Positions 1 to 11,268 of a stretch of 64,000 bases of DNA are shown here, one piece after another. Every line of letters begins with the position of its first letter. Position 1 is the stretch's first letter. A program made the position numbers and the translations under genes. The stretch is from Protonemura montana. Its lineage: Eukaryota > Arthropoda > Insecta > Plecoptera > Nemouridae. The notes beneath the pieces are model-generated. The model ran no database searches, was not told where the DNA came from, and worked only from the letters and a program-made list of their open reading frames with translations. The stretch is from positions 9,563,701-9,627,700 of the forward strand of contig OX387607.1 in NCBI GenBank assembly GCA_947568835.1, read 5' to 3'.

Positions 1-720
1 TAGCACATTTTAACACACCTATTAATTATCTGACGAAGCCCATTGAAGATTTCATAAATCACAAAGCAGCACTACACGTAATTATACTACGGCAAATATT
101 TCGTGCATCACATCTCGAATTATTTCATTTTTGCCGAAGAAATTTTGGGAAAATCCAGACTTTTTTTTTACCTTTCAGATCACGTAGATACTTTCGATCA
201 TAGTAAACTATTTCTACAAGACAGGGATCCCACTCACTCGCATTCTTCTCTCAGCGAAAGGATGATCTATGTTTTGATTCGCTTTCTGACTTAAATATCT
301 CAACATTTTTTTACTTATGTTCCAAGATTTCATAAATACTGACAACTTATGAAATCTGCAAATAACATGAAATAATATTATGGAAATACATCATAAACTA
401 AAAAAAAATATTTTTCACAGTCATGAACTGAACTGCGTTTTTATATAAAAGTAACTCAATTGATTTTCCAACAGAAAAACAATGCTGAAAACAATTCGAA
501 TTTCACCGAAGAAATCGTAAGAGGAAGGAAAACCAGATACAAAAATATAGAAAAACAATTGTCACCCTTTTTGCTTTTTTTGTGAGTCCCTTGTGTCTCC
601 GTTCTAGTTCATATCTCAATGCTGTCTAATACGAAATACAATAAATTGGAGACACATAACTCATTAGCGAAACGAAATCATGGAACTTATAGAGATGAAA
701 TTCTATGAAATTGCATAGAA
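1..720. other. AT-rich stretch without a recognised gene
   Basis: Only short chance open frames are present on either strand, with no splice-linked coding signal, tRNA-like fold or clear repeat. I see nothing to annotate here. Confidence 0.5.
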
Positions 721-1105
721 CTGTTTGGAGTGTTGGAAACACAGGTTCTCGTGAGATCACCGAAGTTAAGCAACACATGGATCAGTTATTGGATAGGTGA
801 CCATGTCATCCACATAAGGAGAGAGGTTGGAGTAATAAAAGTTGGAACAACAACTTCATTCGCTTTGCTTATCAACCTCGACAGGATGCAGGTTCGCTTT
901 GCACTGGCATTCGGAAGGGACGCTAAGCCGGTGGTCTACTTGGTACACCGGGTTATCCCTCCTCCTTTTTAGGCTAAATTATGTTAATTTTCATCCTCAT
1001 TCATTTCATTCCTCTCATTCACCGACACCATAAGACCAGTGCCACAGAACCCGTTGTCAAAACAGCGCATCATTGAACTCCGCAAATCAATATCAATTAC
1101 AAAAT
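721..1105 (+). repeat. 5S-rRNA-derived SINE, copy S1
   Basis: The head, about 745-815, matches the internal promoter part of insect 5S rRNA: GGTTCTCGTGAGATCACCG, then AGTTAAGCAAC (box A-like) and a TTGGAT-GGTGACC-like box C. The body follows with the segments found in the other copies (AGAGAGGTTGGAG, a GACAGGATGC-type stretch, TTCGGAAGGGACG) and ends in a CAT-rich and AT-rich tail. This copy is somewhat diverged. The 5S-like head with body and A/T-rich tail is the layout of SINE3-type, pol III-transcribed elements. Small open frames here belong to the element. Confidence 0.85.
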
Positions 1106-1269
1106 TACAAATGCCATTATTTTTGAGGGTACTAAAAAACTTTACACGGAAGAAATTCTCCTATTCTAACAGTCGGGAACTTCCAGTTAAATCTAATTAG
1201 ATTACCTAATCGACTGTTTCCTGCGTGAACCTGCCTCGCGCCAGACAATTCGGCAGACATGCGTGTGGG

Positions 1270-1293
1270 GAGGGGGGGGGGGGGGGGGGGGGA
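1270..1293. repeat. Poly-G tract
   Basis: About twenty Gs in an almost uninterrupted run, with one A near the start. It is a simple repeat able to form a G-quadruplex. A matching poly-C tract lies near 5430. Its exact length is likely to be uncertain in the assembly. Confidence 0.9.
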
Positions 1294-1434
1294 TTAAACT
1301 GTCCGACCGTGAAAACATAACTGCCCACATCCTCTGCACAATCCAATTTCCGATCTCCAAAGAATGAAACGATTCCTCGGTCCACGCGTCAATAATTAAA
1401 CTCTTTTCATGCTTTTGCCACCACCCATCGCCGC

Positions 1435-1752
1435 TTGCACTCAAGGCGAGGCCATCGAGAAAGTCTTCCCGGACCTTTCTTATATCGACAGGTCATCAAT
1501 GGTTGCCCCTCGAACGGTCAATTGCGGCTGAAAGCGAATAAGAAACATTGTTTTGGGAGTTTGCTAGCCGAAAGTGATCAAACTTATTTGGAATGTCACC
1601 CCGCCACCGGGCTAACTCAATGGAAGAAAGAACTGAAAACCTACGCGGTGACGGTCAAGAAAAGCAATCAAAATACCGGTGAAAGTGTATCAATTAAAGC
1701 ACACTTCAATAGCGATGTGAATGGTTACTCAGAATTTAATATATACGATTGA
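1435..1752 (+). CDS. Orphan coding-like exon or gene fragment, unknown
   Basis: An open frame less AT-rich than its surroundings, with codon-like composition. The best part begins after a possible acceptor at 1491-1492 and encodes a Cys/Lys-rich segment (NGCPSNGQLRLKANKKHCFG) ending in GYSEFNIYD and a stop at 1750-1752. In another frame the sequence just upstream also reads like protein (EAIEKVFPDLSYIDR), so this may be two exons, or a fragment broken by a frameshift. No start exon, signal peptide or nearby AATAAA was found. I do not recognise the family. It may be a pseudogene piece. Confidence 0.3.
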   Translation: MHSRRGHRESLPGPFLYRQVINGCPSNGQLRLKANKKHCFGSLLAESDQTYLECHPATGLTQWKKELKTYAVTVKKSNQNTGESVSIKAHFNSDVNGYSEFNIYD

Positions 1753-4700
1753 CTTTGACTTTACAAATGTGAACAATAATTCGTCTCGCCTTGTCAAACA
1801 CTTTCAGAGCATGCAAAAGTATCGACTTATTTGTGTATTATCCTGTCCAATAGAGTCACGTTGTTGCAATTTTAAATTAAGTGCTCTTTTAGTGCATTTT
1901 TAGTGTACTTCTAGAGTCTTCACGAAGACACGCGACGCTAGCTCGCGATTTGCATGACTGCCAAGTTTCTTTAGGCAGTGCTATTTGATTTCTTGGAATG
2001 TCTGAACAAGGATATGTACAAGGCAGGGATACATTTACAATTTGTGTGTAGTGGTGCAGTTACAACAGGCGTTGGAGGCGACATGCATTTAAAAAATGAG
2101 GTGAACTGGATGATAGCTAATTCATAACTTTTTACAGAATAATTTAAGCGCATAGTTAATATAACCCCACCGTTACAATTATCCAAACAAGCGTTATCGC
2201 CTCTATCTGATTTTATGTGTTCAGCATGCAAAAATTATTATTCAACGTTTTAAGCTTGTTTCAAATTTGACTTTAAGCCGCTCTGTCCAGCTGTTGCACA
2301 AGAATAACCGTGCTGCAATTATTATAATATTATTATAATTATGAAAAGTATGCTTTTGGAATGTATTGACATTTAGCGTGCATATCTCATTTTATCCTAA
2401 GTGCGTCACAGAAGGCACGAGAAATCTAAACAATGACCGTGATATTTCCCCTCAGAGATAAGCTTTAGGTGCTCTGCAAAGATCCTACGTCATTTATTCC
2501 CAAATAACAGGGATTGTAATTTATTAAATTAATATACATATATATTAAAACCAAACAGAAATTTAAAAATCGCTTAGAAAATTACAGTTATTTGCAAATA
2601 AAACCTCTACAATTCTATTGTTTTCGCATGAAAATCGTAATAAACCAGTTAAAAACGGAGATTAAAACGTTATCGACTTACTAAAAGTTAAATGTAGAAG
2701 AAAATTGTCTCAAAACCATCGAGCCCAAGGCAATAAACATCCGGCAAGCCTGTTAGCGCGTTGAAATCTCATCGCCATAGCTTGTACTCAGCCCAAGTTA
2801 TTTTCGAGGCGTGTGCGCGTCACCGTTATGGGTCATCGTAGACCACCACTTTAATTACTGGACCAGTTTCGCATCATTTTACTCGACTCCTTTCACCTTC
2901 TCTTCGACTTTACAGGTTCACCGACCTACCATCTTAAATATCGGCTATGTCTTTCCACCGGACAGCCTTGACTCGGCCAACTGCATGCTCCAGTGAAGAT
3001 TGACGGTTGCAGTAAAACAGCCTCTCTAAGAACGTTTTGAAATTTCTAGGGGTCAGAATAATTACCTACAGATAAAGTAAAGTTGAAATTATCTAGACTA
3101 ATTGCGAAACGATTCCGCGTTGTCTAGAAACCGGACATGAATTTTTTGTTTTATGACCTGCAATTTTGCTAAATTAAGTGTTTGGATCGGACACTGGCAA
3201 GCGTAAAATGCAACGACTTTGATTGAGGCGATTGCATACACGATTACTGTTACTTTGATGGTCTGTCGATCGTGATATACTGGTAGATGGTGTGTGGTTT
3301 CTTAGCTGTGGAGGAGCCAGACTGTTAAACGGGCGAAGCCGTGGTGGTCAACGGCGAGGAATCAAGTGTTTGTCACGACTTAGCGGGCCACAAAGGAAAA
3401 ACATAGAGCTAATATTTCATCTGTTCACCTGCTAACTAGTTTCTGGCACGTTTGCTGTTCATCTGGATACCTTCTTGGCGTGCTATGAACTGGTAGTTTC
3501 AGATTTACTTTGATGGATTGATCACGAATGTTATTAATCAAAGAAATATAATACCAGAACCAGAAGTAAACCAAGACTATGATCTCATATAAAATAATAT
3601 GGCACTGTAGTTTGTGTTTTAGAGACGCAATATTTTTTAAATTAACGATTATGCTGGACAGAAAAATAACCTGAAAAAATGATAGAAATCTTTGGATTGT
3701 CACGTACATAAATAAGATTTCAACGAGATGACAGTTTAACGAAAACAACAATCCTAAAACGAAACCGAATACTTTATGTAAATCATCTCCCATGAAATGT
3801 ACTGTCGAGATCTCCGTCGGACTTTCCTCGACACCCTAAGGGCTTTCTCTGGCTTAGAACTCTGGACCGATTCGCGACCCAAGGCGTCGAGCAAATATAC
3901 GCATCGCTACCACTAGCTTCGTGTGCGGTTTACGCTTATGTAAGACGTCTCTAGCTGTGTCCAATTGTCATCCGTTTTCTTCTTAGCACCTTTTCGGAGG
4001 CTTGTAGAGATTTTAACAACCAGCGCGGAGCCATCCACCGTTACTGACGACATCTTTTTGTTTTCTTATAAAATCCACGATATTCTTGGCTGAGTAAAGA
4101 ACGTGGCATCAATTGATCAATGTGAAGGAAATCACTCGGAAACGTGTTAATTCTTTTTTCGAGTCACCATAAAAAAATAAACCAGCAAAAAGTCTCTTAC
4201 AACATTTTACTTTTAATTTGCCGTTAAATTTTTGACAATCGTAAGACATAATCGACTGTTTCATATCGAAACGTTTGTGAACCAAAAACAAGACAATCAT
4301 CCAATTCTTACACAATTCTTTGCGATGCTGTAAGATGAGGTGGAGTTAGTTTTGGCAAATTCACGACCTCGAATGACATGACTCGTGTCATTGCATAACA
4401 AAGAAAATGTGTAATAATTTTCAGCATTGTTTGAGACGCAGATGCACGTGAAATATTGAAGTGCATTTCTCGCTACATGTGGCGTGAGAGTGACTTGTAG
4501 TTTTGTTCCACTACTCGACAGGCGAAATCAGATTGAATCAATTCTTGATTGGTGATAAGTTAAGAACAAAACAATTTCCGATTACTATTCAATTTCTATG
4601 ACTTCAGTTCTCCTATACAAAGATGCTTGTCTTTTCTGATGTCATCATTAAACGATTTAATTAAAGAAAGGAGAGATTACCCATGCCCTACACCAACATG

Positions 4701-4838
4701 ACAGATAAAGAATATCATGGTGTTCAATAGTAATTATACATCTAAGGACCAATGAAAAAACTCATGGTACAAATCGGGGTAATTGCTACATACCCCTCAA
4801 ATCTACAATGAAAAAAATTAAATTTTTCGTCATTATTT
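1753..4838. other. Gene-poor stretch
   Basis: No convincing exon was seen on either strand; the longest open frames have no splice context or recognisable protein character. Some AT-rich runs occur, for example near 2320-2340 and 2520-2550. Confidence 0.45.
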
Positions 4839-5197
4839 AGTGGGATTTAACGACGCACTGTTTTGGCAAAATGACACTGTGGCACTGGTCTAATGGCTTC
4901 GGTGAATTAGTGGATGATGATGATGAGAATGATGATGAACCTAACCTAGTCAAGAAGGGAACGGGGTAAACCAGCTTACTTAGCACCAAGGCACCAAGGC
5001 ACCAAGGCTTTAAGTCCTTTCCGAAGGCCGGTTCAACGCGAATAACATGATTCCTCCACAAATCCATGCTGTCGAGAGGTTGATAAGCAAGGCGAGTAAA
5101 GTTGTTGTACTAACTTTCATACCTACAACCTCTCTCCCGGTCATGTGTATGATGGTCACCCATCCAATGCCTGACCCAGCGCCGTGTAGTTTTGATC
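4839..5197 (-). repeat. 5S-rRNA-derived SINE, copy S2
   Basis: The reverse-oriented copy starts with the element's 3' end (TTTAACGACGCACTG on the plus strand) and runs through the GATGATGATGA stretch and the CTCTCGACAGCATGG-type segment to the 5S box C complement (GGTCACCCATCCAA). The outermost 5S head is lost or diverged after about 5197. It contains a short tandem of CACCAAGG units. Confidence 0.85.
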
Positions 5198-5428
5198 ATA
5201 CACTCATATCTACATATTCTTGATGTATGCAAAAATCGGTTTCACGGACAGGACACATAATACGTTACCCGGGAAGGGTATATTTAACATGGTGTATAAT
5301 ACTTCACTGAAATCTCATTGAAACACTTACCTGTCACGATTACACATTCTAAACCACATCCTACCCATTATGCCCAGCAAGTGCCAAATTCTGATCACCG
5401 CGAGTCTCAAAGCGACTTGCCGACTTTT

Positions 5429-5446
5429 ACCACAACGCCCCCCCCC
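5429..5446. repeat. Poly-C tract
   Basis: A run of about 17 Cs on the plus strand, the mirror of the poly-G tract near 1280. A simple repeat within gene-free sequence that otherwise spans about 5198-6020. Confidence 0.9.
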
Positions 5447-6020
5447 CCCCCCCCCTTGTCTGATCGGGTCATCGGATCAGTCTTACTCCGGATGATCTGG
5501 TTTTCTCTGCATGTCGCGCAAAGGAACAAAGGAACACACCTTCTCCAATTAAAGGGAGGAGCACTTTCTCCTCAAACTCATATCGGCTCAACAACAACAG
5601 CTGCTACCTTTTTTTTCGGCACGACATGCAATTTTTGCGAAGAGACCCCGCCGTGTACACTGACGAGCGAATGATACAACTTCCTGATCTGATTAGAGAA
5701 TATTGCTGGCGATGTGGTTTGGCCTGCAGTTGAGTACAAGTGTGTTATTATTGTCGTTAGATTGCATGCAAAGAAATGCAGTTGTTAGGAAAATTGGACT
5801 TAAGGAAGTCGTGTGCACGATGTTTTGGTGAGTTTAGTGCTTTAATTGGTACGATGTGTAATTGCAGACAATTTCAGCGACGCTTTTTTGGATATCAGAA
5901 ACAATTAGACTTTGAATGTGCTGCTTCTTCTGTTAGAATGCTACTTCCCCAAACAATTTCACGTTTCATCTGTAAAGGATTGGTTACCATTGTTAAAATG
6001 GAGTTGATTGATTTGTGATG

Positions 6021-6404
6021 CTTAAAGACGCACTTTTTTAATATGGGCCGTGTTGCACTGGTCTATCGTTAGTTAATGAGTGAGTGATGATGAGGGTGAT
6101 GATGAATCTACCTTAACCTAGAGGGATAAGAGGAAATCCGGTGCCTGTACGTAGCATAATTCTGTTGAAGAGCACAAGATTCGAACTACAGGATGTCTCC
6201 ACTTATCCTTGCTGTCTTGAGAGGTTGATAAGCAAAGCGAAATAAGTTCTTGAACTGACGTTACTTCTTCAAGTTCAACCTCTCTCTTACACAGTGCTCG
6301 TCATGGGTATGATGGTCACCCATCCAACACCTGGCGCAGCGCAGTGTTGCTTAACTTTAGTGATCTCACGAGAATCGATGTTTCCACTACGCTGAACCGT
6401 TCGG
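6021..6404 (-). repeat. 5S-rRNA-derived SINE, copy S3
   Basis: A near full-length reverse copy from TTAAAGACGCACTTTT (3' end) to the head GTTTCC...CCGTTCGG at about 6404. It contains the box C complement GGTCACCCATCCAA and box A complement GCTTAACTTTAGTGATC. It lies just beyond the 3' end of the first cuticle gene. Confidence 0.88.
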
Positions 6405-6506
6405 TTTGCAGGTAGGAGAAGGAATAATGTGTATTCCTGGTATTCTGCATCAAAATGATCCTCAAGGAATCAGAAATAAATCTCATAAAGTAATCAAAAA
6501 TATATT

Positions 6507-6512
6507 TTTATT
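6507..6512 (-). terminator. Polyadenylation signal of cuticle gene A
   Basis: AATAAA on the minus strand, about 160 bases after the stop codon of the first cuticle gene. Confidence 0.6.
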
Positions 6513-6669
6513 TTGCTAAAAAAAACAAATAGCGTTTTCAAAACGAAACTGACTGGAAATACACTGCATTTAACGTTGCTAACAAAAAGGATCTCACAAT
6601 ATTTTTTTTTTGTTCATTCGACCGATTGGCACGTAACGTCATCCTAAACCGTTCCATCACTTTGTGAAA

Positions 6670-8259
6670 TTAACCGACGATGATGGACCTGGCTCCCCAA
6701 GGAGCGGCAACTCCCTGGAGTCCCCAAGGCGAGGCGACGAGTCCATGGGCGGCCCAGGGCGATGCGATGAGTCCGTTGTGGGCGATCACGTTGGGAGCGA
6801 TGAGTCCGTGGGTCGACACGAGTGCGGGGGCAGCACGGAGCTGGAGAGCGGGGGCGGAATGGATCTGGACGGTCGAGATGGCGGCGGGGGCGGTCAATAG
6901 GGGGGCGCCTCCGATCAGGAGTCCGCGCTTGTCTCGTGCTCCCTGTTCGGCCTCCTCAACGGGGGCGGCGGCGACAACGGCCACGGCGACAACGACGAAT
7001 GCAATCTAAGGGTGAACATATAATTTGAGAACTTGGAGAGGTTATTTACAGGACCAAATAGTCAAAACAGGAACGAGATTTAATTTCCTTTTTTTAGTTT
7101 GTGGATTGTTGCATGAGCGTTCTTGACCGTCAAATACAATTTAAATTTAAGACATGTTTTTCCATTGTGTTCAATCAACTTAAGTGAAATAGATAGTTCG
7201 GATAACTTGCATTAGTAGCAAAGCATAGCGAACGAAATGAGCAAAGAGAAGGCTCAATTTGTTTGCGGGGAAAAAAAATTGCAGAAAGTTTTTTTGTTTT
7301 GTATGTGTTTATTCGCTCTCTTCCGGCTAAACTGTTGGACTGATTTGGATGTAAATTGCAAGACAAATTCTAAATCTCTGAACTTAGATCTGCTACGTGT
7401 TTGAAAACAATCGAGCTCTTGGTATTGTTTAAAAACAAGATTTGCGAAAAAAAATCCGTTAAAATAGTCCTGACACGTTTTTAGTTTGTAATTAGCATAT
7501 ATAGTTTTCATGATAACATGTTTACAATAAGAATTTGAAAGATACTTTAGTGAACCTAAAGTACCGAAAGAAGCGTGAGGGCTAACTCTTCTCCAAAGGT
7601 AAATAAAGAAATAAAGAACAAAAAAATATATACGCTCATCTACAAAACTTAGATTGTGTTTGCGAAGCCCTTGTCCACAACGTTCCGCTACCAACTTTAC
7701 ATATATGCCATTTAGTGAAACACGTAGTTAAATTAGCATATGCACATCGTGATTTCGCGAGGTCTTATCAAGTATCGGTTGACCATTTTCAAATTAGTCT
7801 CGAATTCAAGCGATGGTAATTTATGTGCACACAGAAAAAAAAACCCTGGGCTTTGAAGTCTTAGAAAAATATAAATATTTATCACTCTCCGAGGGGCCAT
7901 GTTAAAATGCAATGACGAACACGGACATGCCAATCGTGTAATGGATGGATTTAAAATTTTCTGCAAATTAAAGAGGTAAATGGTGTACCTATACTTATAA
8001 TTGGTCAAACTGATTATTGATGATATACCTGGGGGTTCTAAAATAAATTTACTATACCGAGGGTAATAAACGGCTGTCTTATGACGTCTATTACATGTCG
8101 TATTACATGGTTAAACATTTTATGATAATGTACATCGGTAATTTGGCTCTGTTGAATTTTTGGAAACATTGTACCTCTATTTTCGATGCCTAGCAGTATT
8201 TTAATGTGAAAAACGCATTTTAAGTTGATGTTGTTCGGATAACTTACCAAGAACTTCAT
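6670..8259 (-). CDS. Cuticle gene A: Ala/Pro/Leu-rich secreted cuticular protein
   Basis: Two coding exons: 8248-8259 (Met-Lys-Phe-Leu) and 6670-7005, joined in phase 0 across a GTAAGT...TTCACCCTTAG intron, giving 115 residues. The product starts MKFL then IAFVVVAVAVVAAAP, a clear signal peptide split by the intron after residue 4, the usual arthropod cuticle gene layout. A short acidic propeptide-like part ends in DKRGLLIGG, a probable dibasic cut site. The mature part is rich in Ala, Pro and Leu, with repeated (L/V)IASPW and HGL/APW motifs. There is no chitin-binding Rebers-Riddiford consensus. It should be exported from epidermal cells into cuticle. It resembles low-complexity alanine-rich cuticle proteins; the exact subfamily is uncertain. 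Neighbour B has the same architecture. Confidence 0.85.
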
Positions 8260-8314
8260 TTTGACTCGAGTTTTCTTCGACTTCGACTTCTTGATTCGAT
8301 TGAAACTATTGAGA

Positions 8315-8351
8315 ACTGATACCAACCAGAAGCAACACACACGTTTATATA
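8315..8351 (-). promoter_or_regulatory. TATA box and initiator of cuticle gene A
   Basis: On the minus strand TATATAAA (about 8344-8351) is followed about 28 bases later by an ATCAGTT initiator (about 8314-8320), the arthropod Inr consensus TCAGT. The start codon follows roughly 60 bases downstream. Spacing and sequence fit a strong, focused developmental promoter. Confidence 0.75.
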
Positions 8352-9190
8352 CTAGAAGATCTTAATTCGACCTCGCCACTTACGGCTGACGCAAAAATAG
8401 CAACAAATTTAACTATACTATTCCCATAGCCTCACAAACAAGAATTTCATCTACCACGCCCATAATATTTTTTTATTAAAGCTACGACTGATTTTTATTG
8501 AAGATTTTCTTTGTTTTCTAGATGGCGTTTGTCCCCCACACTCCCGTAGTGACCTTGATCTATCGCTAGTTGTCTATGCGTGCCTAGACCAATATCCGCT
8601 AACTGATTTAGCTAGTTCAGTCGGCCAGTTCCTCGTCGTACACACGTCTGCATCAACCTTCGACGACATGCTAAAGGTGCTTTACATGAAATACACATGC
8701 AAATTCACGACACGATGAAATCACTCTACATTTAGGTGCTATAAACTATTCAACGCTCAGAGAGTTAATAGCTTTGAATTGTTGTCATGAACAAATAGAT
8801 GATTGGTGCTTTTATGACGGCAGGTTTCAGATTTCCTATGCAGAAATCGAAGTGAGATTCACTTTTAAAGTCAGGGAAATGGGAATAACTTACAGAAAGG
8901 TAGAGAAATATTATTCGAAATATTATTCTGCATAACGGATTTTAATCATGTAAACAAACAAAACAGTGCATATTAACGAAACATTTTGTACAAATTGATA
9001 GTGGCGCTTCACGGCGATGACCGCGGTAACTCAAAAAATGAGTAGGTTCATTTTTGTTTCTTCGAAAGTTGTGTGGTCTTGTCGTAAACAAACTTCGAGA
9101 AATCGAACGCAAGATGTGTGCCAATTTAGAGGCAATTAATCAAAACTTGATAAGTGATTTATGTCGGATTTTTGGTGTTAACTTTTTGGC
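8352..9190. other. Intergenic stretch between the two cuticle genes
   Basis: Upstream of cuticle gene A and downstream of B. No further exon was seen. It probably carries the upstream control region of gene A and the 3' UTR of gene B. Confidence 0.4.
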
Positions 9191-10054
9191 TTAACCGTAG
9201 TAAGCATAGGGAGAGTACGCAGAGTAAGCAGCGGAGTATGGCGAATACGCGGCAGTGTACGGCGAGGCGACGAGAGGAGCAGAGAGTCCGGAAGTGTAAG
9301 CGTAGGGAGATGCGTAGCCGGGGGCGTACGCGTACGGGGACAGACCCGAGGCGTACGTGTACGGCAGAGCGTACGGGGAGGCCAACAGGGCTCCTCGTTT
9401 GTCGCGGACGATCGACTCGACCTCTGGTTTCGCCTCCAGTTGGTCGGCGATGACGCAGGCTGCCAGCGCGAGGAGGGTGATGAAAATCTTTAAAAAAAAA
9501 CGGGAATATTGGTTTGGTTAATTTGTTGTTTTTAAATATTGTGGTGAAAAAATATTCCCTGTTTTGATTTACCTCGTTGTAATAAAAAAAAAAATAACGA
9601 TTAAAACTTTATACATGGGCCATGGCAAATTATTTCCAGCATCTTTGATTTTGAGAGTTGTTAGAATGAAGCATTTACAAGCAGAATTACTCTGGGATGC
9701 TGGAAAATCCTTGTGAAGTAGTAAAGCGTACCTACAGTTTGCTTGCTACAATAACAGCGTTAAATTTGCAAAATACAAGGTTCACACCGACGTCTTTTTC
9801 CACATGAAATGCTTTCATTTTTCTGTATGTATTATTTAATTTGGTAAATTTTAAGCGGCATTTGCGATGAGGTAACAACATGCAACTGTCTCAATATTGC
9901 AAATATCAAATTAAATCACTGTACTTCCACTGAATTTATAGGTTTAGTTAGAGGACCAGCGTTAATGTTAAACATAAGTAAAAACGAGCCGGCTACGGTA
10001 GTACGGTAGTACCATGTACTGTAATGTTTTATCTTTTCTTACCATGGACTTCAT
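9191..10054 (-). CDS. Cuticle gene B: Ala/Tyr/Ser/Pro-rich secreted cuticular protein
   Basis: Two coding exons, 10043-10054 (MKSM) and 9191-9487, joined in phase 0 with donor GTAAGA and an acceptor after a T-rich tract, giving 102 residues. The signal peptide is MKSM then IFITLLALAACVIA. A short charged propeptide (DQLEAKPEVESIVRDKRGA) ends in DKR-G as in gene A. The mature chain is built of repeated ASPYA, SAYSPYA and PYAYT motifs, ending in YAYYG. Such Tyr/Ala/Pro repeats are typical of sclerotised cuticle and offer many tyrosines for cross-linking. Shared intron position and the DKR cut site suggest that genes A and B are related by old duplication or belong to one cuticle gene cluster. 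Confidence 0.85.
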
Positions 10055-10115
10055 GTTGATTGCTGAGGTAATCGATTGATTTCCAGGTGTGATGATGACT
10101 TGACTGCTGCTTGTC

Positions 10116-10153
10116 AATTGATACTTAACTCATCATGCCCCCGGGCTTTTATA
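10116..10153 (-). promoter_or_regulatory. TATA box and probable start of cuticle gene B
   Basis: TATAAAAG on the minus strand at 10146-10153, with an ATCAATT initiator-like site about 28 bases downstream (near 10116-10122) and the start codon about 65 bases further. Confidence 0.65.
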
Positions 10154-11268
10154 CCACACAACCTCCCAACGATTTGGCACGAGCACATCATCCCTGAGAT
10201 ACCCTCGACACATTTGACATCGGTAGCCAAAAACAATGACATGCGTGTGTCCCACACGTGCGTTTGCGATGCTAATAGTGCTGCGCACGTGACGAGAAAA
10301 GTGCAAACTTTCACCAAATATTGCGTGGACGTTGGCCGCTTGGTTCGCAAGGCTCGATCATTGCCTTGAAGGGACGCGCTCGGGTTATCAAATTGGAAGA
10401 ACGTGGTTTGATTGCATGTGACATAATCCATAGAGAAGGTGGGTGGTTTTCAATCGTGATCGTGGATTGGTTTGCTTAATGCTTCGTTTAATTGGTTGGC
10501 ATGTTGAAATATTTAAGCGGAATGATCATTTCAAAAACCACAGTGATCCGTGGGATTATTTTATGGCAATGAACTAACAGTAAGAGGCTAAAATTGTAAA
10601 ATATCCCACAAGAATCAACGAATCATCTCAACATTCATCTAGTTCACGAAATATCTTTACAGATTGCGGGAACCTCGTCGATTTAGATTTTTGACCGTTA
10701 CCGCTCAATGCCTTCTGCGTTGTCTGGCGTGAAAAGGCGATTCAAATTGTCTACCGGTTATTGTTACATGACGAGACCGACTGTCCTCTTACGTCAGCTG
10801 TGGCGAGGATTTGAAGGTCACACGCTTTCTGCATTTTCATCGGTTGACCACGCGTGATCCATGTTGAGACATTGTTGGCAGTGGGTTGGCTGCCCTGGTT
10901 ATAATGATCTTGTCACGATTATCGCGTTTTCCACACAGGCATATGACAGATGGCTCACAGGCGTGTCTTATCGCGGTCATAATTATAAAATAATTATTTA
11001 AGATGCTTTTTGTATTGTTACATCTAACCGTTGACTTGAAACTGTATATCTACCTGTTGATAGGCTTATATACTTTGTAATGCAACGCTTCCTGAATTAA
11101 AATTCAACCCGAAATTGATTCGAATTTGACAGTTCGTACATTTTCTTTTGTCTTTTTGAAACTTAAATTTACATGATTACAAATTTATCGTTTTTTCGTA
11201 TTCATATTTATTTGTAGCTTATATTTTTATAGTATTTAAATATTCTGTCAAGTGACATGTTTTAAAAA
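10154..11268. other. Divergent upstream region of cuticle gene B and P1
   Basis: No convincing exon. Open frames near 10,076-10,431 on both strands overlap the cuticle B promoter and look like chance frames. AT-rich TATA-like sequence at about 11,219-11,240 precedes the P1 start codon, which would leave only a very short 5' UTR. Confidence 0.4.

Noticed and set aside
730-1033. Small protein genes inside the SINE copies (also near 4,837-5,067 and 40,526-40,747)
   Set aside because: The same frames appear only because the repeat is shared; none is kept open across copies.
7254-8008. Minus-strand frames of 146 and 91 residues
   Set aside because: They lie inside the intron of cuticle gene A, are AT-driven, and lack splice or protein signals.
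10076-10431. Overlapping open frames on both strands near 10.1-10.4 kb
   Set aside because: They cover the TATA box of cuticle gene B and have no supporting splice sites or recognisable protein features.
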